Assembly: GCA_963746885.1 (NCBI GenBank) | Contig: CAVVDM010000018.1 | Span: forward strand, 186,001 to 250,000 | DNA from: DATARH01 sp963746885 | GTDB lineage: Bacteria > Pseudomonadota > Alphaproteobacteria > ATCC43930 > CGMCC-115725 | Direction: 5' to 3' | Length of the DNA stretch: 64,000 bases | Made by a program: the position numbers and the translations under genes | Notes under the pieces: model-generated | Told to the model about the DNA's origin: nothing | The model's database searches: none | What the model saw: the letters and a program-made list of their open reading frames with translations, nothing else | In this document: piece after piece, positions 46,545 through 57,247 of the stretch | Layout of the letters: the number at the start of each line of letters is the position of its first letter | Position numbering within the stretch: position 1 is the first letter of the stretch

Positions 46545-49500
46545 GCGGATCCTCCACCAATGCCGGGCTTGGCGCATCGGTCAGCGCCTCGGCGAGGCGC
46601 GAGGGACGGCGGGACGCGCCGAGCCGGTGGCTCAGGCGGTCGAGATAGAGATAGATGACCGGGGTGGTATAGAGCGTCAGCCATTGCGAGACGAGCAGCC
46701 CGCCGACCATCGCGATGCCCAATGGCCGGCGCAGCTCCGAGCCGGCACCCTGCCCGATCGCGATCGGCAGACCGCCGAACAGCGCGGCGAATGTCGTCAT
46801 CATGATCGGCCGGAACCGCAACAGGCACGCCTCGTGGATCGCTTCGAGCGCGCTTTTGCCTTCGGTCCGCTCGGCGGTCAGTGCGAAGTCGATCATCATG
46901 ATCGCGTTCTTCTTGACGATTCCGATCAGCAGGATGACCCCGATCAGCGCGATGACGCTCAGATCGTAATGCAGGATCATCAGCGCCAGCAGCGCGCCGA
47001 CGCCAGCCGAAGGCAGCGCCGACAGGATCGTGATCGGATGGATGTAGCTCTCATAAAGCATGCCGAGCACGATGTAGACGACGAGGATCGCCGCCGCGAC
47101 CAGCAGGGGGGTCGAGGACAACGAGGCCTGGAAGGCCTGTGCCGTGCCCTGGAACGAGCCGTTGACCGTGGCCGGCAGGTGCAACTGCTGCTCCATGTTC
47201 TGGATCTTCTCGACCGCCTGGCCGATCGCGACCCCGGGGGCGAGGTTGAACGACAGCGTCACCGCCGGGAACTGCCCCTGATGGCTGATCAGCAGCGGCT
47301 CTATCTTGTTGGTGAAATGGGAAAAGCTGCTGAGCGGCACCTGCGCGCCGTTCGGGCCGCTGACGTAGATCTTCGACAGGGCGTTGGGGTCGTTCTGGTA
47401 TTCGGGCTTGACCTCGAGGATCACCTTGTACTGGCTGGTCGAGGTATACATCGTCGCGACTTGGCGCTGGCCGAACGCGTCATACAGCGTCTCATCGATC
47501 AGCGATGTCGAAAGGCCGAGCCGCGAGGCTGCGTCGCGATCGATCTCAATCGCGACATGGGGCGCCGCATTTTGCTGATCCGAGGCGACGTCTTGCAACT
47601 CGGGGATTTTCCGCATCTGCGCCTCGACGATCGGCGCCCAATGGTTCAGCTCGCTGTCGTCGGTGTCGGTCAGCGTGTATTGGTATTGGGTGCGGCTAAG
47701 GCGCCCGCCGATGCTGATGTCCTGGCCCGACTGCATGAAGAATTTGGCGCCCTCGACCGCGCCCACCTTCGGGCGCAGCCGCTGGATCACCTGGTCGGAG
47801 GTGACATTGCGCTCGTCGTGCGGCTTCAACTGGATGAAAACGCGCCCGGTATTTTCGGTCGGATTGTAGGAATAAGCGCCGCCGAAATAGAACACGCCCG
47901 AGACGGCCGGATCCTTGCGCACGATCTCGACAATGTGCTGCAGCATCCCGGCCATCTTCGGGAAGGAGCTATCCTGCCGTGCCACCGCCTGGCCGAAAAT
48001 GAAGCCGGTGTCCTGCTGCGGGAAGAACCCTTTCGGGATCTTCACATAGAGATAACCGGTCGCGACCATCAGCATCAGCGTCGCGAGCAGCGCCGGGAAC
48101 TGATGGCGCAGGACAAAGCGCAGGCCGCGGTCATACGCGCCGAGGGCGGCAGTGAAACCGCGCTCGGCGAGGCGGCTGATGCGCGGCGGCGGATGGTCGC
48201 TGTGCCCTTTGAGGAACAGCGAGCACAGCACCGGGGTCAGGGTCAGCGAAATAAAGGCCGACGCGATCACCGCGACCGAAACTGTCACCGCAAACTCGCG
48301 GAACAGCCGGCCAATGATGCCGCCCATGAACAACAACGGGATGAAGACCGCGATCAGCGAGAAGGTGATCGAAATGATCGTGAAGCCGATCTGGCCGGCG
48401 CCCTTGAGACGCCGCCTCGAACGGGCGGTAACCTTGTTCAAGGTAGCGCACGATATTCTCGATCATGACAATCGCGTCGTCGACCACGAAGCCGACCGAG
48501 ATCGTCAGCGCCATCAGCGAAATGTTGTCGAGGCTGTAGCCGAGGCCGTACATGGCGGCGAAGGTCGTCAACAGCGACAGCGGCACCGCCAGGCTCGGGA
48601 TCACCGTCGCCCACAGCGTGCGCAGGAAGACGAAGATCACCAGCACAACCAGCATGACCGTCAGCGCCATCGTGAACTGGACGTCGTGCACCGCGGCGCG
48701 AATGACCAGCGAGCGGTCGGCGACCATGTCGACATGCACCGACGGCGGCACCGACTCCATCAGCTTGGGCAAGGTCTGCTTGACCGTCTCGACGACCTGC
48801 ATCGTGTTGGCGCCGGCTTCGCGCTGGATCGCCAGCCCCTCGGCCGGCTTGCCGGTGAACCAGGCGCCGGTGCGCGCGTTCTGCACGCCGTCGACAACAT
48901 CGGCGACGTCGCCGAGGCGTACCGGCGCGCCGTTGCGCCAGGTGACGATGACCTTGCGCCAGCCCGCCGCGTCGTAGATCTGGTCGTTGGTATCGAGGGT
49001 GACCGTGCGGTGCGGGCCCGACAGATTGCCTTTCGGCCGGTTGACGCTCGCCACAACCAGGGCATTGCGGACGTCTTCGAGGCCGATGCCGCGCGCCGCC
49101 AGCGCCCCGGGGTTGATTTGCACATGCACGGCATAAGGCTTCTGGCCGAAAATGCGGGCCTCGGCCACGCCGTTCACGGTCGACAACTTCTGCGCAATGA
49201 TCGAGTAGGCGTAATCGTCGAGCTTATAAATCGGCATACCGTCGGAATGGACCGCGTAGATCAGGACGGGACGGTCGGCCGGGTTGGTCTTGCGGTAGGT
49301 CGGCGGCGACGGCAGATCCTTCGGCAACAGACCGGTCGCCGCGTTGATCGCCTGCTGCACGTCCTGGGCGGCGGCGTCGATATTGCGGTTGAGATCGAAC
49401 TGCAAGGTGATGACCGTGGTCCCGACGCCGCTCGTCGAACTCATCTCTGTCAGATCGGGCAGCCGGGCGAATTGCTGTTCGAGCGGCGTCGCCACGGCAG

Positions 49501-49681
49501 AGGCCATCGTATCGGGGCTGGCGCCCGGATAGTTGGTCGTCACCACGACAGTCGGAAAATCGACCCGCGGCAGGGCCGCAACCGGCAGCAGCCCATAGGC
49601 GGCGACGCCGAACACGAGGATCCCAAGCATCAACAGCGAGGTCGCGATCGGCCGGCGGATAAACGGTTCGGAGATGCTCAT
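46528..49681 (-). pseudogene. RND multidrug efflux permease, MdtB/MdtC-like, one frameshift
   Basis: 1050 residues after removing one extra base at 48409. N-terminal part: FIRRPIATSLLMLGILVFGV, LPRVDFPTVVVTTNYPGASP, and the membrane motif GFVVDDAIVMIENIVRYLEQG; C-terminal part: GKSALEAIHEACLLRFRPIM and GIVKKNAIMMIDFALTAER with the Lys/Asp region of the second repeat. Twelve membrane segments and two large periplasmic loops (about residues 30-330 and 560-860) match the HAE1/MdtC arrangement. With the adaptor upstream it would export drugs or other amphiphiles. The stop overlaps the marR start. Confidence 0.9.
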
Positions 49682-49738
49682 CGGTGAGCGTCCTGGCTGG
49701 AAGGTGCGTTGGATAATGGCGTCGGCGTGATAACGGGC

Positions 49739-50887
49739 TTACCCGGCGGCGCCCGCGCGGGGGGCGGACAGCCGCACACGCGCCCCCTCGGTCAGGCGGA
49801 ACTGGCCATCCACGACCACTTTTTCGCCCGGCGACAAGCCTTTCGCGATGACCGCGATGCCGCCCTGGGTGGCGGTCACGTCGACCGGGCGGCGTTCGAC
49901 CGTGTCGTCGCTCTTGATCACGTAGACATAGTTGCCGGTCGGCCCTTCCTGCACCGTCTGCGCGGGCACGGTGGGCACGCCTTTGCGGACCGACAGGACG
50001 ACCCGGACATTGACGAACTCGCCCGGCCACAGCCGCTCGTCGGCATTCGCGAAGGTGGCCTTGAGGCGGATCGTGCCGGTCGCCTGATCGATCATATTGT
50101 CGATCAGCGTCAGCTTGCCGGTGGCGAGCAACGTCTTGTTGTCGTCGCCATACGCCAGGACTTCGAGCGGCGCCTGCGCTTGCTTCTCGCGGATCTTGTG
50201 GGCCTTATCCTGCGCCAGCGTGAAGCTGACGAAGATTGGCTTGAGCTGGGCGACCGTCACCAGCCCAGTGGCGTCGGTGGCGTGCACCATGTTGCCGGCG
50301 TCGACGAGGCGGGCGCCGAGGCGGCCGTCGATCGGAGACGCGATTGTGGCATAGCTGAGGTTGAGCCGGGCGGTGTCGATCTGCGCCGCGTCGCCCTTGA
50401 GCGCCGCCTGCAATTGTGCCACCAGCGCCTTCTGCTGGTCGTAACTTTGCCGGGTCTGAAAGCCCGGGCCGACGAGTTGTGCATAGCGGGCGAGATCACC
50501 CTGGGCATTGGCGAGTTGAACCTCGTCCTTCTCCTTTGTCGCCTGCGCCAGTTCGAGGGCGTTCTGAAACGGGCGCGGGTCGATTTGGAAGAGCGGTGCG
50601 CCGGCCTTGACCTGCTGGCCCTCCTTGAAATCGACCTTCATGATCTGGCCGTCGACCCGGCTCTTGATCGTGACCATGTTGTAGGCCTGGACCGTGCCGA
50701 TCGCGTTCAGCAGGACCGGCACATCGGCAACCGCCACGGTGCCGGCGGTGACCGGAACGCCGGGACCGGCAGCGGAACGCGACTTCTCGGCCGCGGCGGC
50801 CGGTGCGGATGGCTCGACCCCGCGTATCAGCAACGCCGCGGCAATGATCGCGCCGAACGCGGCTGTAGCTATCGCACCCTTCCTCAT
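49739..50887 (-). CDS. RND efflux periplasmic adaptor, MdtA-like
   Basis: 382 residues. An N-terminal signal anchor (residues ~7-27, ATAAFGAIIAAALLIRGVEP-type) precedes the lipoyl half-motif VLLNAIGTVQAYNMVTIKSRVDGQIMKVDF, a coiled-coil hairpin with LELAQATKEKDEVQLANAQGDLARY, the beta-barrel and the membrane-proximal domain ending GEKVVVDGQFRLTEGARV. The GTVQA and GQI motifs are typical of MdtA/AcrA adaptors. It is the first gene of the operon; an AT-rich promoter-like stretch precedes it. No outer membrane channel is in the window. Confidence 0.9.
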   Translation of the reverse strand: MRKGAIATAAFGAIIAAALLIRGVEPSAPAAAAEKSRSAAGPGVPVTAGTVAVADVPVLLNAIGTVQAYNMVTIKSRVDGQIMKVDFKEGQQVKAGAPLFQIDPRPFQNALELAQATKEKDEVQLANAQGDLARYAQLVGPGFQTRQSYDQQKALVAQLQAALKGDAAQIDTARLNLSYATIASPIDGRLGARLVDAGNMVHATDATGLVTVAQLKPIFVSFTLAQDKAHKIREKQAQAPLEVLAYGDDNKTLLATGKLTLIDNMIDQATGTIRLKATFANADERLWPGEFVNVRVVLSVRKGVPTVPAQTVQEGPTGNYVYVIKSDDTVERRPVDVTATQGGIAVIAKGLSPGEKVVVDGQFRLTEGARVRLSAPRAGAAG

Positions 50888-50915
50888 GCCGGGCCTCTCA
50901 GGGGTGGGGTGGCAA

Positions 50916-50945
50916 CTCGATATTATAGATAAGGGATATGTCTAG
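50916..50945 (-). promoter_or_regulatory. AT-rich promoter region of the efflux operon
   Basis: Read on the minus strand the stretch contains TATAAT (50922-50927), 35 bases ahead of the adaptor ATG, inside an AT island that is conspicuous in this GC-rich window. TAGA and TCTA half-sites flank an 11-base centre (about 50925-50943) and overlap the -10, as expected for a MarR-type operator. No convincing -35 can be assigned. Confidence 0.4.
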
Positions 50946-51091
50946 CATCCCCGCGGGATCAGCGACATCCGGATTCGGACGGAAACATTCTTGCGCCGAG
51001 GGCATTTCCTCGACGGCGGTTCCGCGGCATCATTGCGCGCGGGGCGACGCTTGATCGAGTGCGCCCCGCATTACCAGGGGAGGTCTCGACG

Positions 51092-52504
51092 ATGGCTGCT
51101 CACGACGCATTGCGCACGATCCTGCCGGCCGCCGGTTTGCCCGAAGCGCGCGCCGCCGCGGTCGAGATCACCGGCGGCGCCGACCCGGTGCTGCCGACCC
51201 CGTTCCGGATCGGCGAGACCAGCGCCGCCGCGCTTGCCGCAACCGGACTTGCGGTCTCCGATCTCTGGCAATTGCGCACCGGCCGCAGCCAACAGGTGGC
51301 GGTCGATCTGCGCCAGGCAACGGCGTCGCTGCGCAGCGGCCATTACCTGAAGATGCAGCAGGCCGAGGTGTCGCACGAGCGCAACCCGGTGATGGGGATG
51401 TATCCGGCGAAAGACGGAAGGTGGAGCTACATCCACGCCAATTTCCCCAACCACCGTGCCGCCGCGCTCAAGGTGCTCGGAGTCCCGGAGGACAAGGAGG
51501 CGGTGCGTGCGGCCGTCGCCAAGTGGGACGCGCTCGAACTCGAAGAGGCGATCATCGCCGCCAACGGTGCCGGCGGCATGGTGCGCAGCATGGCCGAATG
51601 GGCACAGCATCCGCAGGGCCAAGCTCTGGCAACGCTGCCGCTGCTGGAAATCGTCAAGATCGCCGACAGCCCGCCGGAGAAATTGCCGGCAGGCGACCGG
51701 CCGCTGTCCGGGGTTCGCGTTCTCGACCTGACGCGCGTGCTCGCCGGGCCGACCTGCGCCCGCACCCTGGCCGAGCACGGCGCCGACGTGTTGAAGATCA
51801 CCGCGCCGCACCTGCCCAATATCGGCTACCAGGAATTTGACACCGGCCACGGCAAATTGTCGGCCCATCTCGACCTGCGCCAACCGAAGGACCTCGCCAC
51901 CCTGAAGGGCCTCATTCGCGAAACCGACGTGTTCAGCCAGGGCTACCGGCCGGGTACGCTCGGCAATCGCGGCCTGTCGCCCGAGGAACTGGCGGCGTTG
52001 CGGCCCGGGCTCATCTATGTGTCACTGTGCGCCTTCAGCCATATCGGGCCGTGGGCATCGCGCCGCGGCTTCGATACGGTGGTGCAGAACGTCAGTGGCA
52101 TCACCACCCGGCAGGGCGAATTGTTCCCCGGCAAAGAGCCCGGGCCGCAATTCTACCCGGTGTCGGCGATCGACTACCTGACCGGCTACCTGATGGCGTT
52201 CGGCGCGATGGTGGCGCTGGCACGGCGCACCCGCGAAGGCGGCAGCTGGCTGGTGCGGATCTCGCTGGCGCAGACCGGCCGCTGGCTGGTCGGGCGCGGC
52301 CAGGTGCCGGAATCCCAGCTTACCAATGTGCCGCAGGAGTTCACCGCCGAGGAGCTGGCGCGCTGGTCGATGGACAGCGACACCCCGGTCGGCCGCCTGC
52401 ACCATCTGAAGCCGACCGTGCAATTGTCCGAGACGCCGCCCTACTGGGCGCGGCCGTCGGTGCCGCTCGGCTACAGCGAGCCAACCTGGCCGGCGCGCGG
52501 GTAG
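51092..52504 (+). CDS. Family III CoA-transferase-like protein (CaiB/BaiF)
   Basis: 470 residues from the ATG at 51092, which has GGGGAGGTC before it. It is longer than the usual ~400 of the family: residues ~1-200 form an N-terminal section with a CoA-transferase-like fold (PTPFRIGETSAAALAATGLA; NPVMGMYPAKDGRWSYIHANFPNH) and residues ~205-460 the main domain (LSGVRVLDLTRVLAGPTCAR, TDVFSQGYRPGTLGNRGLSPEELAALRPGLIYVSLCAF, RRGFDTVVQNVSGIT). Catalytic details are uncertain, but the GFDxxxQ segment matches the family. It is divergent from the efflux operon and its partners are not evident in the window. Confidence 0.8.
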   Translation: MAAHDALRTILPAAGLPEARAAAVEITGGADPVLPTPFRIGETSAAALAATGLAVSDLWQLRTGRSQQVAVDLRQATASLRSGHYLKMQQAEVSHERNPVMGMYPAKDGRWSYIHANFPNHRAAALKVLGVPEDKEAVRAAVAKWDALELEEAIIAANGAGGMVRSMAEWAQHPQGQALATLPLLEIVKIADSPPEKLPAGDRPLSGVRVLDLTRVLAGPTCARTLAEHGADVLKITAPHLPNIGYQEFDTGHGKLSAHLDLRQPKDLATLKGLIRETDVFSQGYRPGTLGNRGLSPEELAALRPGLIYVSLCAFSHIGPWASRRGFDTVVQNVSGITTRQGELFPGKEPGPQFYPVSAIDYLTGYLMAFGAMVALARRTREGGSWLVRISLAQTGRWLVGRGQVPESQLTNVPQEFTAEELARWSMDSDTPVGRLHHLKPTVQLSETPPYWARPSVPLGYSEPTWPARG

Positions 52505-52535
52505 CTCGTCGCGGGCTGGTGGGGACGCCGGGCGT

Positions 52536-53030
52536 CTACCCGGCGTCCCACAGCGGGCGAAACTCGGCCAGGATATCGCGGTAGATCTGGCGCTTGAACG
52601 GCACGATCAACTCGGGCAGCCGTTCGGCTGCGACCCATTCCCAGGCGTCGAATTCCGGGTGCTCGGCGGCGGCGGGATCGATATCCGAGTCGTCGCCAAC
52701 GAAGCGCATCGCAAACCATCTTTGCCGCTGGCCGCGGTAGCGCCCGCCCCACATCCCGCCGGCCAGCTCGGCAGGAAAGTCGTAATGGTGCCAGAAGCGG
52801 CTTTCGGCAAGGATTTCGGCCTTGGCGGTGCCGACCTCCTCCTGCAACTCGCGCATCGCCGCCTGGGGCGCGGTCTCGCCCGGGTCGATGCCGCCCTGCG
52901 GCATCTGCCACGCCGCAAGCCCGGCCGGCATATCGATGCGGCGGCCGACGAAGACCTGGCGCGCGGGGTTGAGCAGCATGATCCCGACGGCCGGGCGGTA
53001 GCGCGCCCGCTCGCTGTCCGGCACGGTCAC
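52536..53030 (-). CDS. rppH: RNA 5' pyrophosphohydrolase (Nudix)
   Basis: 164 residues. The Nudix box GGIDPGETAPQAAMRELQEE (about residues 46-65, GX5EX7REUXEE) is complete, preceded by MPAGLAAWQMPQGG, whose WQMPQGG is the RppH/YgdP signature, and GRRIDMP-type residues. The C-terminus (FDAWEWVAAERLPELIVPFKRQIYRDIL) matches the family. RppH removes pyrophosphate from mRNA 5' ends and starts decay; in Alphaproteobacteria the gene often lies near gpmI, envC and ctpA, exactly as here. Confidence 0.92.
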   Translation of the reverse strand: MTVPDSERARYRPAVGIMLLNPARQVFVGRRIDMPAGLAAWQMPQGGIDPGETAPQAAMRELQEEVGTAKAEILAESRFWHHYDFPAELAGGMWGGRYRGQRQRWFAMRFVGDDSDIDPAAAEHPEFDAWEWVAAERLPELIVPFKRQIYRDILAEFRPLWDAG

Positions 53031-53073
53031 GGCGCCGCGCCCGTCTGCGCCCGCATCGGCGCCGCCGTCACGG

Positions 53074-54352
53074 TCAGTTGACGACGCGGCCGTTGAACAG
53101 CGCGATGCCGCGCAGCATGTCGATCACCCGCGTGAGCTGGTAATCGTCGGCGGTGCCCATCAGCGAGGGGTCTACGGTGCTCGAACTCGTCGCTCTTGCT
53201 GTCCGCGGTCTTGGCGTCCTTGGTTGCGTCTTTGGCGGCCGGGCGCTCGATCTTTGCGGCTTCGACGACAACGTCGGGTTCGATGCCCCTGGCCTGGATC
53301 GACCGGCCCGAGGGGGTGTAGTAGCGCGCCGTAGTCAGGCGCATTGCGCCGTGACCGGCGAGCGGGATGATCGTCTGCACCGATCCCTTGCCGAACGAAC
53401 GGGTGCCGATCAGGATCGCGCGGTGATGGTCTTTCAGGGCGCCGGCGACGATCTCGCTGGCCGACGCCGAGCCGCCATTGATCAGCACTGCAACCGGCAG
53501 CCCGGCGGCAATGTCGCCGCCGTGGGCGTCGTAGCGCTGGGCGTCGTCGGAGCGGCGGCCGCGGGTCGACACGATCTCGCCCTTGTCGAGGAACGCGTCA
53601 GACACCGCGACGGCCTGATCGAGCAGGCCGCCCGGATTGTTGCGCAGGTCGAGAACGACGCCGATCAGCTTGTTGTTGGCCTCCTTCTTGAGGGTCTTCA
53701 TCGCGTTGGTGAGGCCGACATCGGTCTGCTCGTTGAACGAGGTGATGCGGATATAGCCGATATTGCCGCCTTCGAGATGCGAGCGGACCGATTTGATCTT
53801 GATGATCGCACGGGTGAGCTTCACGTCGAACGGATCGCGCCCAGCGCGGCGGATCGTCAGCGTGATGTCGCTGTTGACCGGCCCGCGCATCTTTTCCACG
53901 GCCTCGGGCAGGGTGAGACCCTGCACCGGGGTGCCGTCGAGCCGGGTGATCAGATCGCCGGGCTTGATGCCGGCATGCGCGGCCGGCGTGTCATCGATCG
54001 GCGACACCACCTTGACGAGCCCGTTCTCCATCGACACCTCGATCCCGAGCCCACCGAATTCGCCGCGGGTCTGAACCTTCATGTCGTTGAAGTTCTTGGC
54101 ATTGAGATAGTTCGAGTGCGGGTCGAGCGAGGTCAGCATGCCATTGATCGCGCCTTCGACCAGGGTCTCGTCGCTGACCTTGTCGACATAGTCGGCCCGC
54201 ACCAGCGCGAACACGTCGCCCAACAGGTTGAGTTCCTTGTAGGTCTGCGCGGTGTTGGCGTCGGGATTTGGCGCAGCCGCGCCGGCATCCTGGTGCAGCG
54301 TCAACAGAAAGAGCGCTCCGGCACAAGCCGCGATCAGCCCCAATCGCTTCAT
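53074..54352 (-). pseudogene. ctpA: C-terminal processing peptidase (S41, CtpA), one frameshift near the 3' end
   Basis: 425 residues after removal of one extra base at ~53172. Signal peptide (residues 1-25, LIAACAGALFLLTLHQDAGA), a PDZ domain (~95-175; GLGIEVSMENGLVKVVSPI), and the S41 protease core with NGGSASASEIVAGALKDH (catalytic Ser) and GTRSFGKGSVQTI (catalytic Lys). The frame break lies after the catalytic domain; the corrected C-terminus reads LMGTADDYQLTRVIDMLRGI and is typical. A conserved envelope protease whose function would survive even if the shift is real. Its start overlaps the envC stop (ATGA). Confidence 0.9.
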
Positions 54353-55596
54353 TCGCGCACCTTTTGGTCACCGTATGTTTGGTCATGCCCCGCGTCGCGG
54401 GTCGCCAGCCAGGGTTGGGGGTCGACCGGGCGGCCGTCGTGGCGCAATTCGTAATGCAATACGCCACCCACCGCCTTGTCTCCCGTATCGGGCATCGTGC
54501 CGAGCGGCTCGCCGGCCAAAACCCATTCGCCGACCCTCACGTCGACGCGGCCCAACCCGGCAAGCAGCGAATGATACAGGGGGGTGTGTTGAATGATCAA
54601 GACAAGCCCGAGATCGCGAAACGGCCCGGCATAGACGATCCTGCCATCGAACGGCGCCACCACCTCGGCCCCCGGCATAGCGCTGAAGCCGAGGCTCTGG
54701 GGCACAGCGTTCGCCGCATCGGCGGCGCCGAAGGGTTGGCTGATAGTCCCGGAAACCGGCATCAGCAGGGCGGATTGCGGCGGATCGAAGGCGCGCAGTC
54801 CGCGCGGCCGGGTCGGATCGGCGATCTGCAGCGTGACCGCACTCGCTTTCGCGCGGGAGAGCCCGGCGCGGGCGCGCGCCAGCAATGCGCGGTCGCGACG
54901 CTCGGTCGCGGCGTCGGCGTCCTTGATCAACGCATCGATGTCCTTGGCGTCTTGCCCCAGCCGGGCGACATGCGCCGCATCGCCGGCGTCCTTGGCGGCG
55001 CCATCAGGCAACATTTGCCGACGCAGCGCGAGCCGGAGGGACACGGCTTGGGCCACACGCACGCGATCGCCGACGAGCGCCTCGCGGGCTGCGGCGAGGT
55101 TGGCCTGCGTTGCGGCGACCTCGCGGTGCAACGCCGCGATCCGCGCGAATTCGGCCGACAAGGCATGCCCCTGCGCCCGCAACGCTGGCACCGCCGCCTG
55201 GATCAACAGCTCGCTGCGCCGGCGATCGATCGGCGCCTCGGCAGCGGCCGCGGTCTGATCCGGCAGAGCGCGTGCCAGGAATTCGAGCGTGCCCAGCAGA
55301 TGCTCCTGAACCAAGCGGCTTTCATCGAGACCGCGCTGGCGTCCAGCGGCGTCACGGCCGAGCAGGTCGATCGAATGGGCGAACTCGGCGATGGTCTGCT
55401 CGCGCTCCTGAGTGAGGCGGGCATCGGCGATACACTGCTGGCGTGCCGCGTCGAGCTCGCTCGAAAAACTCGCCGGGGAGCTTGACGGGGAGGTTGCCGC
55501 GGAGCTTGACGGGCCGATGGCCGGCGCCGCCCGCGCCGCGGCCGCGACGAACAGCGCGATAGCCAGCGCCGCAGCCGCGATCGCCGCGCGCGCCAT
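54349..55596 (-). CDS. envC: Murein hydrolase activator EnvC-like, LytM domain degenerate
   Basis: 415 residues from the ATG at 55596 (signal peptide MARAAIAAAALAIALFVAAA). Residues ~45-230 are coiled-coil (SELDAARQQCIADARLTQE; SAEFARIAALHREVAATQANL). Residues ~280-410 form a LytM/M23 domain: SGTISQPFGAADAAN, VVAPFDGRIVYAGPF, LIIQHTPLYHSLLAGLG, LHYELRHDGRPVDPQPWL. Zinc ligands of active M23 peptidases are absent: the HxGxD segment reads GFSAMPG and the final HxH is HYE. As in EnvC of E. coli, it likely activates amidases at division instead of cutting peptidoglycan itself. The gene sits between gpmI (7 bp upstream) and ctpA (4-bp overlap). Confidence 0.88.
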   Translation of the reverse strand: MARAAIAAAALAIALFVAAAARAAPAIGPSSSAATSPSSSPASFSSELDAARQQCIADARLTQEREQTIAEFAHSIDLLGRDAAGRQRGLDESRLVQEHLLGTLEFLARALPDQTAAAAEAPIDRRRSELLIQAAVPALRAQGHALSAEFARIAALHREVAATQANLAAAREALVGDRVRVAQAVSLRLALRRQMLPDGAAKDAGDAAHVARLGQDAKDIDALIKDADAATERRDRALLARARAGLSRAKASAVTLQIADPTRPRGLRAFDPPQSALLMPVSGTISQPFGAADAANAVPQSLGFSAMPGAEVVAPFDGRIVYAGPFRDLGLVLIIQHTPLYHSLLAGLGRVDVRVGEWVLAGEPLGTMPDTGDKAVGGVLHYELRHDGRPVDPQPWLATRDAGHDQTYGDQKVRE

Positions 55597-55603
55597 CACG
55601 GCG

Positions 55604-57159
55604 TCATTCGGCGGCACGCCTCTCGGCCGAGACAATCAGCGAGTGCCCAGTCATCACCGCCGGCTTCGGCAGTTCGAGCAGCGCCAAGAGGGTCGGCGCG
55701 ACATCGGCGAGGCGGCCATCCTCGACGCGTACCACCGCCCCCGGCGGATTGACGACAATGAACGGCACCGGGTTCAGGGTGTGGGCGGTATGCGGCTCGC
55801 CGGTTTCGGGGTCGCGCATCATCTCGGCATTGCCGTGGTCGGCGGTGATCACGAGGGTGCCGCCGGCCGCCTCGACCGCCTCCGCCAACCGGCCGAGGCA
55901 GGCGTCGACCGTCTCGACCGCCTTGATCGCAGCGGCGAGGTCGCCAGTGTGCCCGACCATGTCGGTATTGGCATAGTTCAGAACGACGACGTCGAAATGA
56001 CCCGACCGGATTGCCGCGACGACCTTGTCGGTAACCTCAGGCGCCGACATCTCGGGCTGCAGGTCGTAGGTCGCGACCTTCGGCGAGGGCACCAGGATGC
56101 GCTCCTCCCGGGAAATGCGGTTTCGCGCCCGCCGTTGAAGAAAAACGTGACATGCGCGTATTTCTCGGTCTCGGCGATGCGCAATTGCGTCAGCCCGGCA
56201 TCGGCTATCACCTCGCCAAACGTGTTGCTCAAATCGTCCGCCGGAAACAGCGTGGCGAGGAACCGGTTGAGCCCGGTGGAGTACTCGACGAGCCCGAGCG
56301 CCGCGCCGACAACGATGCGCTTGTTGCACGCAAACCCGGCGAAATCGGGGTCGAGCAGGGCGCCGGCGATCTCGCGGATGCGGTCGGCGCGGAAATTGGC
56401 GAACAGGATCCCGTCGCCGTCCGATATGCCGCGATAGTCGGCGACCGCGGTAGGCAGCACGAACTCGTCGCTCTCGCCGCGCGCGTAGCCGGCCTCGACC
56501 GCGGCGACCGCCGTTGCGGCGTGCTCCCCCTCGCCCGCGGTCAGCATCCGATAGGCCCGCTCGACGCGGTCCCAGCGCTTGTCGCGGTCCATCGCGTAAT
56601 AGCGCCCGCAGACCGTCGCGATGCGCACCCGGCCCTGGCCGGCGACGTCCGCCGCGAATTTCTGCAGATAGCCGACCGCCGATTTGGGCGGCGTGTCGCG
56701 GCCGTCGAGAAAGGCGTGCACCGCGACCGGCAAGCCGGCCTCGGCGAGGATCGCGGCGAGCGCGGCGATCTGATGCTGGTGCGAATGCACGCCGCCCGGC
56801 GACAACAGGCCCATGACATGCGCGGTGCCGCCGGTTGCCTTGAGCTTGTCGATGAACGCGCGCAGCGGCGGCAGGCCGGCCAGCGAGCCGTCCGCGATCG
56901 CCGCATCGATCCGCGGCAGTTCCTGCATCACGACACGGCCGGCGCCGAGATTGGTGTGGCCCACTTCGGAATTGCCCATCTGGCCGTCGGGCAGGCCGAC
57001 AAAATGCTCGCTCGCCTGGAGGTGCGCATGCGGCCAGCGCCGCATCAGCCCGTGCCACACCGGCGCGCGGGCGCGCTCGATCGCATTGTCCTGGCCGTTC
57101 GGGCGCTCGCCCCAGCCATCGAGGATGCAGAGCACAACAGGGCGCGGTCGGGAGGTCAT
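55604..57159 (-). pseudogene. gpmI: 2,3-bisphosphoglycerate-independent phosphoglycerate mutase, one frameshift
   Basis: 518 residues once a single missing base at ~56110 is restored (GGGG reduced to GGG). Phosphatase-domain opening VVLCILDGWGERPNGQDNAIE with the first metal Asp; GQMGNSEVGHTNLGAGR contains the Ser nucleophile; HVMGLLSPGGVHSHQHQ, FLDGRDTPPKSA and FANFRADRIREI complete the mutase domain; the C-terminal part (LNYANTDMVGHTGD and ITADHGNAEMM) carries the second metal set. It catalyses 3-PG/2-PG interconversion in glycolysis and gluconeogenesis. A frameshift in such a gene is almost surely an assembly error, which colours interpretation of the other breaks in the window. Confidence 0.93.
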
Positions 57160-57247
57160 CGGTCGCGGAACCTCGGGGTGGCAGCTAATCGGTAAGCTGT
57201 GCCAATCGGTAAGCTATATACGCAATAATGCTGCGTTTCGGTAGCCG

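Noticed and set aside
45940..48468. 842-codon plus-strand open frame opposite the RND permease
   Set aside because: Gln/Arg/Asp/His-rich composition typical of the antisense frame of a transporter; the minus-strand frames carry clear RND signatures.
53153..54454. 433-codon plus-strand frame opposite ctpA
   Set aside because: Antisense shadow; PDZ and S41 motifs are on the minus strand.
54349..55596. Active M23 peptidase
   Set aside because: Zinc ligands are replaced, matching EnvC activators.
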